From Frigoribacterium sp. MEB024 (GTDB taxonomy: Bacteria > Actinomycetota > Actinomycetes > Actinomycetales > Microbacteriaceae): a stretch of DNA of 61,600 bases. Location: NCBI RefSeq assembly GCF_000878135.1, contig NZ_JXQZ01000081.1, positions 1 through 61,600 of the forward strand, read 5' to 3'. Positions within the stretch are counted from its first letter, which is position 1. Each line of letters begins with the position of its first letter. The position numbers and the translations under genes are program-made. Under the pieces are notes generated by a model. It was not told the origin of the DNA and did no database searches. It saw only the letters and a program-made list of their open reading frames with translations. Of this stretch, positions 16,571 through 25,302 are shown in pieces.

Positions 16571-17110
16571 ATGACCGTCACCGATGCCTCCACGTTCGTC
16601 GACAGCAAGATCGCCGTCGTCCCCGACTTCCCGAAGCCCGGCATCCTCTTCCGCGACGTCACCCCGCTCTTCTCCGACGCCGACGCCTTCGCCACCGTGA
16701 CCACGGCGCTCTCCGAGCCGTTCGACGGCGGGTTCGTCGCCGTCGCCGGCATCGAGGCGCGCGGCTTCGCGCTCGCCGGGGCCATCGCCATCGAGCAGGG
16801 CGTCGGCGTCCTCACGGTGCGCAAGGCGGGCAAGCTGCCCGGCGAGGTCCTGAGCGAGAGCTACGCCCTCGAGTACGGCGAGGCCACGCTCGAACTGCGT
16901 CCGAACCAGATCCCGGCGGGGTCGAGCGTCCTGATCGTCGACGACGTGCTCGCGACCGGCGGCACGGTCGAGGCGACCGTCACCCTGCTCGAGCGCGCGG
17001 GCTACGTCGTGGCCGGCGTCGCCGTGCTGCTCGAGCTCGACGGTCTCGGCGGCCGGGCCCGACTCGAAGGCCACGTCCCGGTGCACGCCCTCTCGTCCGC
17101 ACCCGCCTGA
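16571..17110 (+). CDS. apt: Adenine phosphoribosyltransferase
   Basis: 179 residues; converts adenine and PRPP to AMP in purine salvage. Signature pieces: PDFPKPGILFRDVTPL (17-32), AGIEARGFALAGAIA (59-73), RKAGKLPGE (84-92) and the PRPP-binding loop VLIVDDVLATGGT (120-132). Length and motifs are normal. In many Actinobacteria apt sits next to relA and secDF; here its neighbours are a divergent M4 protease and, only four bases downstream, an unrecognised membrane protein of lower GC. Confidence 0.96.
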   Translation: MTVTDASTFVDSKIAVVPDFPKPGILFRDVTPLFSDADAFATVTTALSEPFDGGFVAVAGIEARGFALAGAIAIEQGVGVLTVRKAGKLPGEVLSESYALEYGEATLELRPNQIPAGSSVLIVDDVLATGGTVEATVTLLERAGYVVAGVAVLLELDGLGGRARLEGHVPVHALSSAPA

Positions 17111-17114
17111 CGCC

Positions 17115-18182
17115 ATGGAAGAGTTGTGGTGGTGGCTCCTGTTCCTGCTCTTGCTCAGTGCGTTCTTCTGGTACGTCCTGAGTGTCGTCTTTTTTCTCGC
17201 TCTCGGCCTCGTCTCCCGGCGGAGCGATGCATCGCTGACGGAGCGGATCTTGGGGTTTGCTCGCAGCGCGAGAAGAGACGATGCGACGCCCCATTGGCAG
17301 CTCGATCACCGCTGGTCGTCGGTGCAGCACCAGGGTCGAGCGATGAGTGTCGCCAAGCGGGCACACGCGCGATTCGCCCTACCACTGGTTCTCGTCGCAT
17401 TCCTCGTCCTGCTGTTGTCGCTCGGGCAGATGATGGCGATGGTGGAGATAGCGCAGTCTGAGGCCGTTCCTCCCGCGGCATGGTCGATCGCGTTGTTCTT
17501 CTCTGGTCTCGCCCTTGCCTTTTTCACCCTGTGGATGGAAGCGCGCAGATGGGAGCAGCGGACGACGCCGTCGTGGCGCGTCCTCGACGTCGGAACCCGC
17601 ATGATGGCGATGCGAAGGGCCGACGAGGTCGGTGCGGCCGGGCTGAGACCCCTCGCGGTGCGGTTGCAGACGATCGTGGTCCAGACCCTCCTCGAGAGGA
17701 CGAATGCGCTCGAGCAGTTGGACTGGGCGACGAGACTCAGCGCGCCTGCCGCCGAGTGGATCGCTGGCGGCACGGATGACGTTCTCGAGGATGAGTTCCT
17801 CCTCGAGCGTTGGGTCGGCGATGCGACGGATCTCGTGGCTCTCGTCGTTCCTGCTCCTGTGTCGATGGCGGTGGACAACGGTGTCGCGATCCACCCGATC
17901 GCGGGAGCGTTACGCGAGATCGAGATGACGCGACTCCACCGAGAGCGTCCAACGCACCTCGTCGGCCTTCTGTCGGTCTGGTCCTTGGCAGCCGCATCGG
18001 CATTCGGCATCGTCGCTGTCTTGCAAGAATTCGGTGACTCTGCGCAAGTCATCGGAGGGTTGGCGGCTGGGTTGGATGACGATTTCGTGGATGTGCTCAC
18101 CTCGATGGGGTCGGTGGCGGCCTTCGTAACTGCTCTCATCGCCTTGATCAAGGCGCTTGTTCGTCGAGCGCACCGCGGCTGA
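17115..18182 (+). CDS. Membrane protein of unknown function, atypical composition
   Basis: 355 residues with five likely membrane segments: about 4-29, 87-110, 123-143, 281-303 and 329-350. A soluble middle region of roughly 140 residues (about 143-280) is rich in charged residues and has no motif I recognise. Hand counts on four 60-base lines give 55-63% GC, against about 73% in the adjoining apt gene, and codons such as TTT and TTG that neighbours avoid are used. This suggests recent acquisition. The ATG lies four bases after the apt stop with no visible ribosome binding site, so translation may depend on apt. No function is assigned. Confidence 0.75.
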   Translation: MEELWWWLLFLLLLSAFFWYVLSVVFFLALGLVSRRSDASLTERILGFARSARRDDATPHWQLDHRWSSVQHQGRAMSVAKRAHARFALPLVLVAFLVLLLSLGQMMAMVEIAQSEAVPPAAWSIALFFSGLALAFFTLWMEARRWEQRTTPSWRVLDVGTRMMAMRRADEVGAAGLRPLAVRLQTIVVQTLLERTNALEQLDWATRLSAPAAEWIAGGTDDVLEDEFLLERWVGDATDLVALVVPAPVSMAVDNGVAIHPIAGALREIEMTRLHRERPTHLVGLLSVWSLAAASAFGIVAVLQEFGDSAQVIGGLAAGLDDDFVDVLTSMGSVAAFVTALIALIKALVRRAHRG

Positions 18183-18239
18183 AGCGAAGAGGTCGCGCCT
18201 GAACGTTCTCGTCGGCCGGGCGCCGGTGGCCGACCGGCC

Positions 18240-18974
18240 TCAGGCGAACGAGCGCGCGGCCTCGAGCGCCCCGGGGAAGAGCAGCCCGGCCCCGCCGAGC
18301 AGGCAGGCGAGGGCCACGAGAACGAAGACCCCGACCCACACGACGCCCGGCACCCGGGTCAACCCGGCGAGCTGGTCGGCGTCCGACGCGGTCGAGCGGG
18401 AGCGACGCCGGCTCCGCTGCAGCTCGAGCGACGCGCGCAGCGCCCCGAACCCCAGCACCGCCGTGACGACCAGCCCGAACACGGCCTGCCAGGTCGGTGA
18501 CGCGAAGAACGTGACGACGACGACGAGGGCCGCGCCCAGCAGCACCACCCAGAGCCCGAACCAGTTGCGGATCTGCACGAGCATCAGCGCGAGCAGCAGC
18601 AGCAGCGCCCAGAGCAGCCCCGCCGCGTAGCCGGCCGACAGCAGCCACGCGGCGCCCAGGGCGGCGATCGCGGGTGCGGTGTAGCCGGCGAGGAGCGTGA
18701 TGATCATGCCCGGCCCGGTCCGCGGCCCCTTCGAGACGGTCAGGCCCGAGGTGTCCGAGTGCAGGCGGATGCCCGTGAGCCGCCGCCCGGTCAGCACCGC
18801 GGCGAGCCCGTGCCCGCCCTCGTGCACGACGGTGACGGCGTGCCGCACGGTGTGCCAGGTGCCCGGCAGCAGCACCAGCAGCAGGCCGGCGACGACGCTG
18901 CCGAGCAGCCACGAGCCGGGCAGGGGGGCGGCGAGCTGGCTGATCCGGGCCCAGAGGTCGGTGAGAGCGTCCAC
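18240..18974 (-). CDS. M50 family intramembrane metallopeptidase
   Basis: 244 residues with a zinc motif HEGGH at 51-55 in VTVVHEGGHGLAAVLTGRR and about six hydrophobic segments; the pattern matches the small M50B-like peptidases of Actinobacteria. There is no PDZ domain. The second site-2-protease motif (LDG) is not obvious, so enzymatic activity is likely but not certain. GTG start, with TAGGCT ending six bases before it on the minus strand (18986-18981). It is divergent from the VanZ gene. Confidence 0.85.
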   Translation of the reverse strand: MDALTDLWARISQLAAPLPGSWLLGSVVAGLLLVLLPGTWHTVRHAVTVVHEGGHGLAAVLTGRRLTGIRLHSDTSGLTVSKGPRTGPGMIITLLAGYTAPAIAALGAAWLLSAGYAAGLLWALLLLLALMLVQIRNWFGLWVVLLGAALVVVVTFFASPTWQAVFGLVVTAVLGFGALRASLELQRSRRRSRSTASDADQLAGLTRVPGVVWVGVFVLVALACLLGGAGLLFPGALEAARSFA

Positions 18975-18980
18975 GCGACG

Positions 18981-18986
18981 AGCCTA
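18981..18986 (-). promoter_or_regulatory. -10 element of a leaderless promoter (M50 gene)
   Basis: TAGGCT on the minus strand, six bases before the GTG at 18974. It abuts a GGAGGCGCG inverted repeat. Confidence 0.55.
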
Positions 18987-19023
18987 GGAGGCGCGGTGCA
19001 CGCGGTCGGACGCCGCGCCTCCT
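18986..19023. repeat. GGAGGCGCG inverted pair in a divergent promoter region
   Basis: AGGAGGCGCGG at 18986-18996 and its complement at 19013-19023, 16 bases apart. Because both flanking genes point away, this copy cannot be a terminator for either of them. Confidence 0.6.
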
Positions 19024-19121
19024 CGGCCCTGCCGCGGTCGCCCCCGGGGCGGGTCGTCCTCCAGGCTGATCTTCGGCCGTTCCGGGCGTCCTCCCACCGA
19101 CCGGTGCCGCACGATGGACGG

Positions 19122-19577
19122 ATGCGTCGCGCCGTCCTCCTCCTGCTCACCCTCGTCTACCTCGCCGGGGTCGCCTGGATGACCCTGCGCCCGAGCGTCT
19201 ACGACGCGAACACCGGGGCACTGCTCTGGCGGGCGCTCGACGTCTTCGCCCGGCACGACGAGACCTCGTGGATCACCTTCGCCCGGGTCGAGGCCGCCGC
19301 GAACGTGGCGATGTTCGTGCCGATGGGCATGTTCCCGGCGCTGCTGCTGCCCAAGCGGTTCTGGTGGGTCGGCATCGTGGTGGGCTTCGCCGCGACGGTG
19401 GGCATCGAGACCGTCCAGGCGACGTACCTGTCGGCGACGCGCTTCTCCGACCCGCAGGACCTCGTGATGAACACCCTCGGGGCGGCGATCGGTGCAGCGT
19501 TCGTCGGACTCGTCCTGCCCCGTCGGCGTCGCGGTCGGAGCCGACCGCGACAGCGGGCGGCGTCGCCCGTCTGGTAG
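19122..19577 (+). CDS. VanZ family membrane protein
   Basis: 151 residues with four hydrophobic segments and the VanZ signatures NVAMFVPMG (about 64-72) and GIETVQATYLSATRFSDPQDLVMNTLG in the second half. VanZ relatives affect teicoplanin sensitivity in enterococci and occur widely as small membrane proteins; the activity is not known. A basic Arg-rich tail ends the protein. CACGAT seven bases before the ATG may be a leaderless -10. The stop codon overlaps the -10 hexamer of rpsO. Confidence 0.88.
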   Translation: MRRAVLLLLTLVYLAGVAWMTLRPSVYDANTGALLWRALDVFARHDETSWITFARVEAAANVAMFVPMGMFPALLLPKRFWWVGIVVGFAATVGIETVQATYLSATRFSDPQDLVMNTLGAAIGAAFVGLVLPRRRRGRSRPRQRAASPVW

Positions 19578-19580
19578 GCT
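19575..19580 (+). promoter_or_regulatory. -10 element of the rpsO promoter
   Basis: TAGGCT overlapping the VanZ stop. Transcription from near 19587 would give a leader of about 84 bases, long enough for S15 autoregulation, though no known structure is recognised. Confidence 0.5.
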
Positions 19581-19670
19581 CCTCAGGTTGCCGTCTGAAC
19601 GGCCGCGGAGAAAGAGAGCTCGCACATCCGGTGACGAGCACCGCGCAACGAACTGAAAGGGGATCCCTCC

Positions 19671-19940
19671 ATGGCACTCGCACCTGACGTCAAGACCCGG
19701 ATCATCGAAGAATACGCGACCCACCCCGGCGACACCGGATCCCCCGAGGTCCAGGTCGCCGTGATGACGCAGCGCATCCTCGACCTGACCGAGCACCTCA
19801 AAGAGCACAAGCACGACCACCACTCGCGTCGTGGCCTGTTGCTGCTCGTCGGCCAGCGCCGTCGCCTCCTGGGCTACCTGTCCAAGGTCGACATCGAGCG
19901 CTACCGTACGCTCATCGGTCGTCTCGGCCTGCGCCGCTAG
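19671..19940 (+). CDS. rpsO: 30S ribosomal protein S15
   Basis: 89 residues, the usual length. Sequence landmarks: [54 protein letters not shown] and the C-terminal [14 protein letters not shown]15 binds 16S rRNA helix 20-22 and nucleates the platform of the small subunit. AAAGGGGA precedes the ATG. A strong terminator follows, so it is probably monocistronic, unlike the rpsO-pnp operon of many bacteria. Confidence 0.98.
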   Translation: MALAPDVKTRIIEEYATHPGDTGSPEVQVAVMTQRILDLTEHLKEHKHDHHSRRGLLLLVGQRRRLLGYLSKVDIERYRTLIGRLGLRR

Positions 19941-19965
19941 TCTTCGCGCTCCGAACGTCTCGACG

Positions 19966-20011
19966 ACGGCCCTCTCGGCACGCAGCTCCGGCTGCACGCC
20001 GAGGGGGCCGT
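19966..20011 (+). terminator. rpsO terminator
   Basis: Arms ACGGCCCTCTCGGC (19966-19979) and GCCGAGGGGGCCGT (19998-20011) with one G-T pair, enclosing a second small stem, and followed by the pyrimidine run TCTCTCGTTCC. It also faces the end of the convergent transglycosylase gene. Confidence 0.8.
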
Positions 20012-20061
20012 TCTCTCGTTCCCGCCGAGGCGCTCCCGACTGCCGGTCGACGCGACCGGAC

Positions 20062-21309
20062 TCAGTACCAGTTGTGCGCGACCGAGTGCGCCCACGCAGA
20101 GCACATGGTGCCGTAGCTGCTCTGGATGTACGAGATGCCCCAGTTCACCTGGGTCCTGTAGTTCGTCTGCCAGTCCAGCCCGAACGAGGCCATCTTGTTG
20201 CCCGGCAGCGACTGGGGGATCCCGTACGCGCCGCTGGACGGGTTGGACGCGTTCGTCCGCCAGCCGGACTCCTTGTTCCAGAGCTGCACGAGGCAGGTGT
20301 ACTCGGCTCCGCCGCCGACCTTCGTGGCGGCGTAGGCCTTCGCACCGGCCGGATCGTTCACGGCACCGACCGGGGGAGCCGTGCCGCCGCCGCCCGAACC
20401 GCCGCCGGTGCCGGGCGCCGTGCCTCCGGACGAGGCGCTGCCTCCCGACGATGCCCCACCGGCTCCGGACGAGCCCGACGGAGCCTTCGCCGCAGATGCG
20501 GCCTGAGCCTTCGCCGCCGCCTGTTGCGCCGTGAACGCCTGCTGAGCCGCGACCCCGGTCCGGTACTGCTGTTCGAGCTCGGCCGTCGAGTCCTTGAGGG
20601 CGGCGAGCTGGGCGTAGAGATCGGCCGATCGTTCGGTGGCGTCGGCGACCTCGCCGTCCGCGGTCGCCTGCGCCGCGGTGGCCTGGTCGGCCGTGGCCTG
20701 CGCGTCGCGGGCGAGGGCGTCGCGCCGATCGGCCGCGGTGGTCGCCTGCTCGCTGAGCGAGGACACCGTGTTGCTCGCGGTGGTGGCATCGGCCAGCACC
20801 GTCTGCCACCGGTCGCCGAGTTGCGTCAACGAGCCCAGTTGGTAGAGGGCGGCGCCGGGGTCGGGCGACGTGAAGAGGTCGGTGCCCATGGTCTGCGTGC
20901 CGCCGGTGCGGAACAGGCTGCCGGCCAGCTGACCGGCCTCCCGCTTCGCGGTGTCGGCGGTGGCCCGCGCACGCTCGGCGTCCGCGGCGAGTTCGTCCGC
21001 CCGTTGCGCGGCAGCCGCGAGGTCTGCCTGGGCCGTCGCGTTCGCCTGGTCGGCGAGGACCGCCTCGTCGCTGCGGTCGGACGCGGCCTTCTCGAGGCTG
21101 TCGAGCGACGCGTCGATCAGGTCGACCTGCGCCTGGGTCGCCGCGGCGTTCCCCTTCGCGGCCTCGACCTGTGCCCAGGTCGGGTACCCCGCGGCGGACG
21201 CGGCGGACGGTGCCACGAGCGTCGTCAGGACGAGACCCAAGGAGGCGCCGGTCGCCACCGCGAGACGGCTCGCGCGACGATCCCGGCCGGACCTGTCGTG
21301 AGCACGCAT
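20062..21309 (-). CDS. Secreted coiled-coil protein with a lytic transglycosylase-like domain
   Basis: 415 residues: signal peptide to about residue 40 (ending SAASA), a long Ala-rich coiled coil (about 45-255), a Ser/Gly/Pro-rich linker (about 273-325), and a C-terminal domain with LVQLWNKESGW (probable catalytic Glu), GAYGIPQSLPG and TQVNWGISYIQSSYG. The last domain matches the aggregation-promoting-factor/transglycosylase group that acts on peptidoglycan outside the cell. It is similar in layout to wall hydrolases with coiled-coil N-termini. A TAGGGT hexamer (21322-21317) ends seven bases before the ATG. It interrupts the rpsO-pnp neighbourhood. Confidence 0.85.
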   Translation of the reverse strand: MRAHDRSGRDRRASRLAVATGASLGLVLTTLVAPSAASAAGYPTWAQVEAAKGNAAATQAQVDLIDASLDSLEKAASDRSDEAVLADQANATAQADLAAAAQRADELAADAERARATADTAKREAGQLAGSLFRTGGTQTMGTDLFTSPDPGAALYQLGSLTQLGDRWQTVLADATTASNTVSSLSEQATTAADRRDALARDAQATADQATAAQATADGEVADATERSADLYAQLAALKDSTAELEQQYRTGVAAQQAFTAQQAAAKAQAASAAKAPSGSSGAGGASSGGSASSGGTAPGTGGGSGGGGTAPPVGAVNDPAGAKAYAATKVGGGAEYTCLVQLWNKESGWRTNASNPSSGAYGIPQSLPGNKMASFGLDWQTNYRTQVNWGISYIQSSYGTMCSAWAHSVAHNWY

Positions 21310-21647
21310 GGTCTCGACCCTAACGCCGTCCCCCCGGCACCGCGCCTCCCCGTCCGGGCGACACCCACGGTCCGCACCCCGGCCGGACGGGTGCGAGTGC
21401 TAGCATCGCCCTCGGAGCAGGCCGGTACGGCTGCTGGTCACCGGTGGTGACAGGCGGAATGCCCCGAACGGCGCCGAGCGTCCGGGTCGGGCGCGGGGTC
21501 CGACCGTTTCTACTGTTGGCCAGACGTGCCACCGCCTCCGTCGCGTTGTTGCACGTGCATGTCGCCATGCCGTCCACGCCGCCCGCTCCGGTACACATCG
21601 ATGCCCACACGGGGCCTCGATGCAAAACAAAGAGGAGTAGCCCCCAC
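21310..21647 (+). promoter_or_regulatory. pnp promoter and leader region
   Basis: 338 bases without a gene. An extended -10, TGCTAGCAT (21398-21406), predicts a start near 21413 and a leader of about 235 bases. Inside it are a small hairpin GTCACC-GGT-GGTGAC (21437-21451) and a possible second -10, TACTGT (21511-21516). In other bacteria pnp leaders are bound and processed for autoregulation; that role here is inference. A GCGCCTCC element lies at 21342. Confidence 0.5.
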
Positions 21648-23921
21648 ATGGAGGGTCCAGAGATCAAGTTCGGCGAAGCCGTCCTCGACAACGGCAAGTT
21701 CGGCAAGCGCACCATCCGATTCGAGACCGGTCGTCTCGCCCAGCAGGCTCAGGGAGCCGTCGCTGCCTACCTCGACGAAGACACCATGCTTCTGTCGGCC
21801 ACGAGCGCCAGCAAGAAGCCGAAGGACAACTTCGACTTCTTCCCGCTCACCATCGACGTCGAAGAGCGTTCGTACGCCGCGGGCAAGATCCCCGGCTCGT
21901 TCTTCCGTCGCGAGGGTCGTCCCTCGACCGAGGCCATCCTGGTCTGCCGCCTCATCGACCGGCCGCTGCGTCCCTCGTTCGTCGAGGGCCTGCGCAACGA
22001 GGTCCAGGTCGTCATCACGGTGCTGAGCATCGCTCCCGACGAGTTCTACGACGCCCTCGCGATCAACGCGGCCAGCGCCTCCACCCAGATCTCGGGCCTG
22101 CCGTTCTCCGGCCCGATCGCCGGTGTGCGTCTCGCCCTGATCGGTGACCAGTGGGTCGCCTTCCCCAAGGCGAGCCAGCTCGCCGACGCCGTCTTCGACC
22201 TCACCGTCGCGGGCCGTGTCGTCACCGACGCCGCCGGCAACGAGGACGTCGCGATCATGATGGTCGAGGCCGAGGCCACCGAGCACGCCTGGGGTCTCAT
22301 CCAGGGCGGCGCCACGAAGCCCGACGAGGCGATCGTGGCCCAGGGCCTCGAGGCCGCCAAGCCCTTCCTCAAGCAGCTCGTCGACGCCCAGGCGACGATG
22401 GCCGCCCAGGCCGCGAAGGAGATCGCGGACTACCCGGTCTTCCTGCCCTACACCGACGAGGTGCTCGAGGCCGTCACGGCCGCCGCCGGCACCGAGCTCG
22501 CCGAGGTCTACAAGATCGCCGGCAAGATCGAGCGCCAGGACGCCGACGACGCCCTCAAGTCGCGCGTGAAGGACGTCATCGCCGCCAAGGTCGACGCGGG
22601 CGAGCTGCCCGACACGGCCCTCGGCCAGGTCGGTGCCGCCTACAAGTCGGCCACGAAGAAGGTCGTCCGCGACCGCATCCTCACCGAGCAGATCCGCATG
22701 GACGGCCGCGGCCTCGCCGACATCCGTCCGCTCGATGCCGAGGTCCAGGTCATCCCGCGCGTCCACGGTTCGGCCATCTTCCAGCGCGGCGAGACCCAGA
22801 TCATGGGTGTCACCACGCTGAACATGCTCAAGATGGAGCAGCAGATCGACTCCCTGAGCCCGGTCACCAAGAAGCGCTACCTGCACCACTACAACTTCCC
22901 GCCCTACTCGACCGGTGAGACCGGCCGCGTGGGTTCGCCGAAGCGTCGTGAGATCGGGCACGGCTTCCTCGCCGAGCGCGCCCTCGTGCCGGTGCTCCCC
23001 AGCCGCGAAGAGTTCCCCTACGCCATCCGTCAGGTGTCCGAGGCCCTCGGCTCGAACGGCTCCACGTCGATGGGTTCGGTCTGCGCGTCGACCCTGTCGC
23101 TGCTGAACGCCGGTGTGCCCCTCAAGGCCCCGGTCGCCGGCATCGCCATGGGCCTCGTCTCCGACACGGTCGACGGCCAGACGCGCTACGCGGCCCTGAC
23201 CGACATCCTCGGCGCCGAAGACGCCCTGGGCGACATGGACTTCAAGGTGGCCGGCACGAGCGAGTTCGTCACGGCGATCCAGCTCGACACCAAGCTCGAC
23301 GGTCTGCCGACCGCCGTGCTCGACGCCGCCCTCAAGCAGGCCAAAGAGGCGCGTACCGCGATCCTCGGCGTCCTCAACTCGGCGATCGACGCCCCCGACG
23401 AGATGGCCCCGACCGCGCCCCGCGTGATCTCGGTCCAGATCCCGCAGGACAAGATCGGCGAGCTGATCGGCCCCAAGGGCAAGACGATCAACGCCATCCA
23501 GGACGAGACCGGCGCCGACATCAGCATCGAAGAAGACGGCACCGTCTACATCGGTGCCGTCGACGGCCCCTCGGCCGAGGCCGCCCGTGCCCAGGTCAAC
23601 GCCATCGCGAACCCGACCAACCCCGAGATCGGCGAGCAGTTCCTCGGAACGGTCGTCAAGATCGCGTCGTTCGGTGCGTTCGTCTCGCTCCTCCCCGGCA
23701 AGGACGGCCTGCTGCACATCAGCGAGGTCCGCAAGCTCGCCGGTGGCAAGCGCGTCGAGAACGTCGAGGACGTCCTCGGCGTCGGCCAGAAGATCCTCGT
23801 CGAGATCACCAAGATCGACGACCGCGGCAAGCTCTCGCTCGCCCCGGTCGTGGCCGACGAGGCCGACACCGACTCGAGCGGAGCGACCGAGCAGTCGACC
23901 GATGAGTCCGTCGACGCGTAG
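21648..23921 (+). CDS. pnp: Polyribonucleotide nucleotidyltransferase (PNPase)
   Basis: 757 residues. Phosphorolytic 3'-5' exoribonuclease of RNA decay. Order of domains: first RNase PH core (about 10-150), helical linker (about 240-330), second RNase PH core (about 340-560), KH domain ([26 protein letters not shown], about 593-655), S1 domain (about 660-730, [28 protein letters not shown]). An acidic tail ends it. ATG 21648 is preceded by AAAGAGGAG about ten bases away; the frame stays open upstream but that part is not PNPase-like. Confidence 0.97.
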   Translation: MEGPEIKFGEAVLDNGKFGKRTIRFETGRLAQQAQGAVAAYLDEDTMLLSATSASKKPKDNFDFFPLTIDVEERSYAAGKIPGSFFRREGRPSTEAILVCRLIDRPLRPSFVEGLRNEVQVVITVLSIAPDEFYDALAINAASASTQISGLPFSGPIAGVRLALIGDQWVAFPKASQLADAVFDLTVAGRVVTDAAGNEDVAIMMVEAEATEHAWGLIQGGATKPDEAIVAQGLEAAKPFLKQLVDAQATMAAQAAKEIADYPVFLPYTDEVLEAVTAAAGTELAEVYKIAGKIERQDADDALKSRVKDVIAAKVDAGELPDTALGQVGAAYKSATKKVVRDRILTEQIRMDGRGLADIRPLDAEVQVIPRVHGSAIFQRGETQIMGVTTLNMLKMEQQIDSLSPVTKKRYLHHYNFPPYSTGETGRVGSPKRREIGHGFLAERALVPVLPSREEFPYAIRQVSEALGSNGSTSMGSVCASTLSLLNAGVPLKAPVAGIAMGLVSDTVDGQTRYAALTDILGAEDALGDMDFKVAGTSEFVTAIQLDTKLDGLPTAVLDAALKQAKEARTAILGVLNSAIDAPDEMAPTAPRVISVQIPQDKIGELIGPKGKTINAIQDETGADISIEEDGTVYIGAVDGPSAEAARAQVNAIANPTNPEIGEQFLGTVVKIASFGAFVSLLPGKDGLLHISEVRKLAGGKRVENVEDVLGVGQKILVEITKIDDRGKLSLAPVVADEADTDSSGATEQSTDESVDA

Positions 23922-23932
23922 TCAGCACGCCA

Positions 23933-23972
23933 CGAAGGGCCCGTTCCGACCTCGGTCGGGGCGGGCCCTTCG
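23933..23972 (+). terminator. pnp terminator
   Basis: Outer arms CGAAGGGCCCG (23933-23943) and CGGGCCCTTCG (23962-23972) enclose an inner CCGACC-TC-GGTCGG stem. No T tract. Confidence 0.8.
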
Positions 23973-24088
23973 CCGTCGGCGCCCGGCTCTCGGGCCGCGA
24001 TCGGACCGGGAGTCGCGTCCCCCGGATCGGGGCGGCGACACGGCGTAACGATTGGGTGCGGCGGCGGTGGAAACCGGGCGCGTGGCCG

Positions 24089-24094
24089 TATTCT
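24089..24094 (+). promoter_or_regulatory. Probable -10 element of the second aldo/keto reductase gene
   Basis: TATTCT with a weak TGGAAA upstream. It would give a leader of about 70 bases ending in the AAAGGGAC ribosome site. Confidence 0.4.
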
Positions 24095-24170
24095 TGATGG
24101 TGGAGGGCGAACCATACCCCATGCGATCGCACAGAGTCGCATCGGCGGTTCGCGACGAGAAAGGGACGGC

Positions 24171-25211
24171 GTGACCGAGACGACGGCCGAACTCGCCCGT
24201 TCAGCCATGTCCGACTTGGCCGCTGCCGCGGTCGCTGCGGCCCGTGCCTCGGCTGCCCAGCCCACCGTTCCCGTCGACCTCGGCATCATCCAGCCGCGTC
24301 GGCGCCTCGGTCTCTCCGACCTCAAGGTCTTTCCCCTCGCTCTCGGTGGCAACGTCTTCGGTTGGACGGCCGACCAGGCCGAGACGACCTCCGTGCTCGA
24401 CGCCTACTTCGACCTGGGCGGCAACTTCGTCGACACGGCCGACTCCTACGCGGGCGGCCGCAGCGAGATCATGATCGGATCGTGGATGCGTTCTCGCCGA
24501 TCCCGGGACGACATGGTCGTCTCCACCAAGGTGGGCAAGAGCGCCGACAACCCCGGGTTGACCCCGCGGTCGATCGAGCGAGCCGTCGACGCGTCCCTCG
24601 AGCGGCTCGGCACCGATCGCATCGACCTTCTCTACCTGCACGTGGACGACACCGAGGTGGCGTTCGAGCGCACGCTGCTGGCCGTCGACCACCTCATCCG
24701 GGTGGGCAAGGTCCGGTGGTTCGGTGGCTCCCACCACTCGGGCAACCGCCTCTACGAAGCCCGCATCGCGGCGGGGATGCTCGGCATCGCCCCGATGGTG
24801 GCGCTGCAGAACCAGTACAACCTCCTCGACCGTGCCGAGTACGAGAAGGGCCTGGCGCACGTCGCCGCACAGCAGCGTCTCGCCGTCATGCCGCGCTTCG
24901 CCCTCGCGAGCGGCTTCCTCACGGGCAAGTACCGATCGCGATCCGACGTGGCGCACAGCCCACGTCGTCGCGTCCTGGCGAAGTACCTCTCCAAGAGAGG
25001 ACTCAAGGTCGTCCACGAGCTCGACCGCATCGCGTCCGTGCACGAGGTCTCGAGTGCCGCCATCGCGCTCGCCTGGCTGCTCGCCAAGCCGAACGTCGTG
25101 GCCCCGGTCGCGAGTGCGACGAACGCCAAACAGGTCTACGAACTCGCACAGGCTGCACGGGTCCAGCTCACGCGCAACCAGGTGCTCGACCTCGACCGCG
25201 CCTCCGCCTGA
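24171..25211 (+). CDS. Aldo/keto reductase
   Basis: 346 residues. The AKR tetrad is intact: Asp and Tyr in NFVDTADSYAGGRSE, Lys in MVVSTKVGK, His in LLYLHVDD. Closer to the YajO/Tas-like AKR group than to the 277-residue enzyme at 4995. An extra N-terminal Ala-rich stretch of about 40 residues precedes the barrel. GTG start with AAAGGGAC upstream. It is convergent with the TetR gene; there is no operon partner. Confidence 0.93.
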   Translation: MTETTAELARSAMSDLAAAAVAAARASAAQPTVPVDLGIIQPRRRLGLSDLKVFPLALGGNVFGWTADQAETTSVLDAYFDLGGNFVDTADSYAGGRSEIMIGSWMRSRRSRDDMVVSTKVGKSADNPGLTPRSIERAVDASLERLGTDRIDLLYLHVDDTEVAFERTLLAVDHLIRVGKVRWFGGSHHSGNRLYEARIAAGMLGIAPMVALQNQYNLLDRAEYEKGLAHVAAQQRLAVMPRFALASGFLTGKYRSRSDVAHSPRRRVLAKYLSKRGLKVVHELDRIASVHEVSSAAIALAWLLAKPNVVAPVASATNAKQVYELAQAARVQLTRNQVLDLDRASA

Positions 25212-25302
25212 TCGTCGGACGTCATGGTCGAGAGGTGACCTGCGCGCTGTGTGACCGAGACGCCCGCGGACAGCCGGGCGTCCGGTGGAATCGGCCGGTG
25301 AC

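Noticed and set aside
21510-23717. 735-codon minus-strand frame opposite pnp
   Set aside because: Gly/Leu/Asp-rich shadow of a highly conserved PNPase gene.
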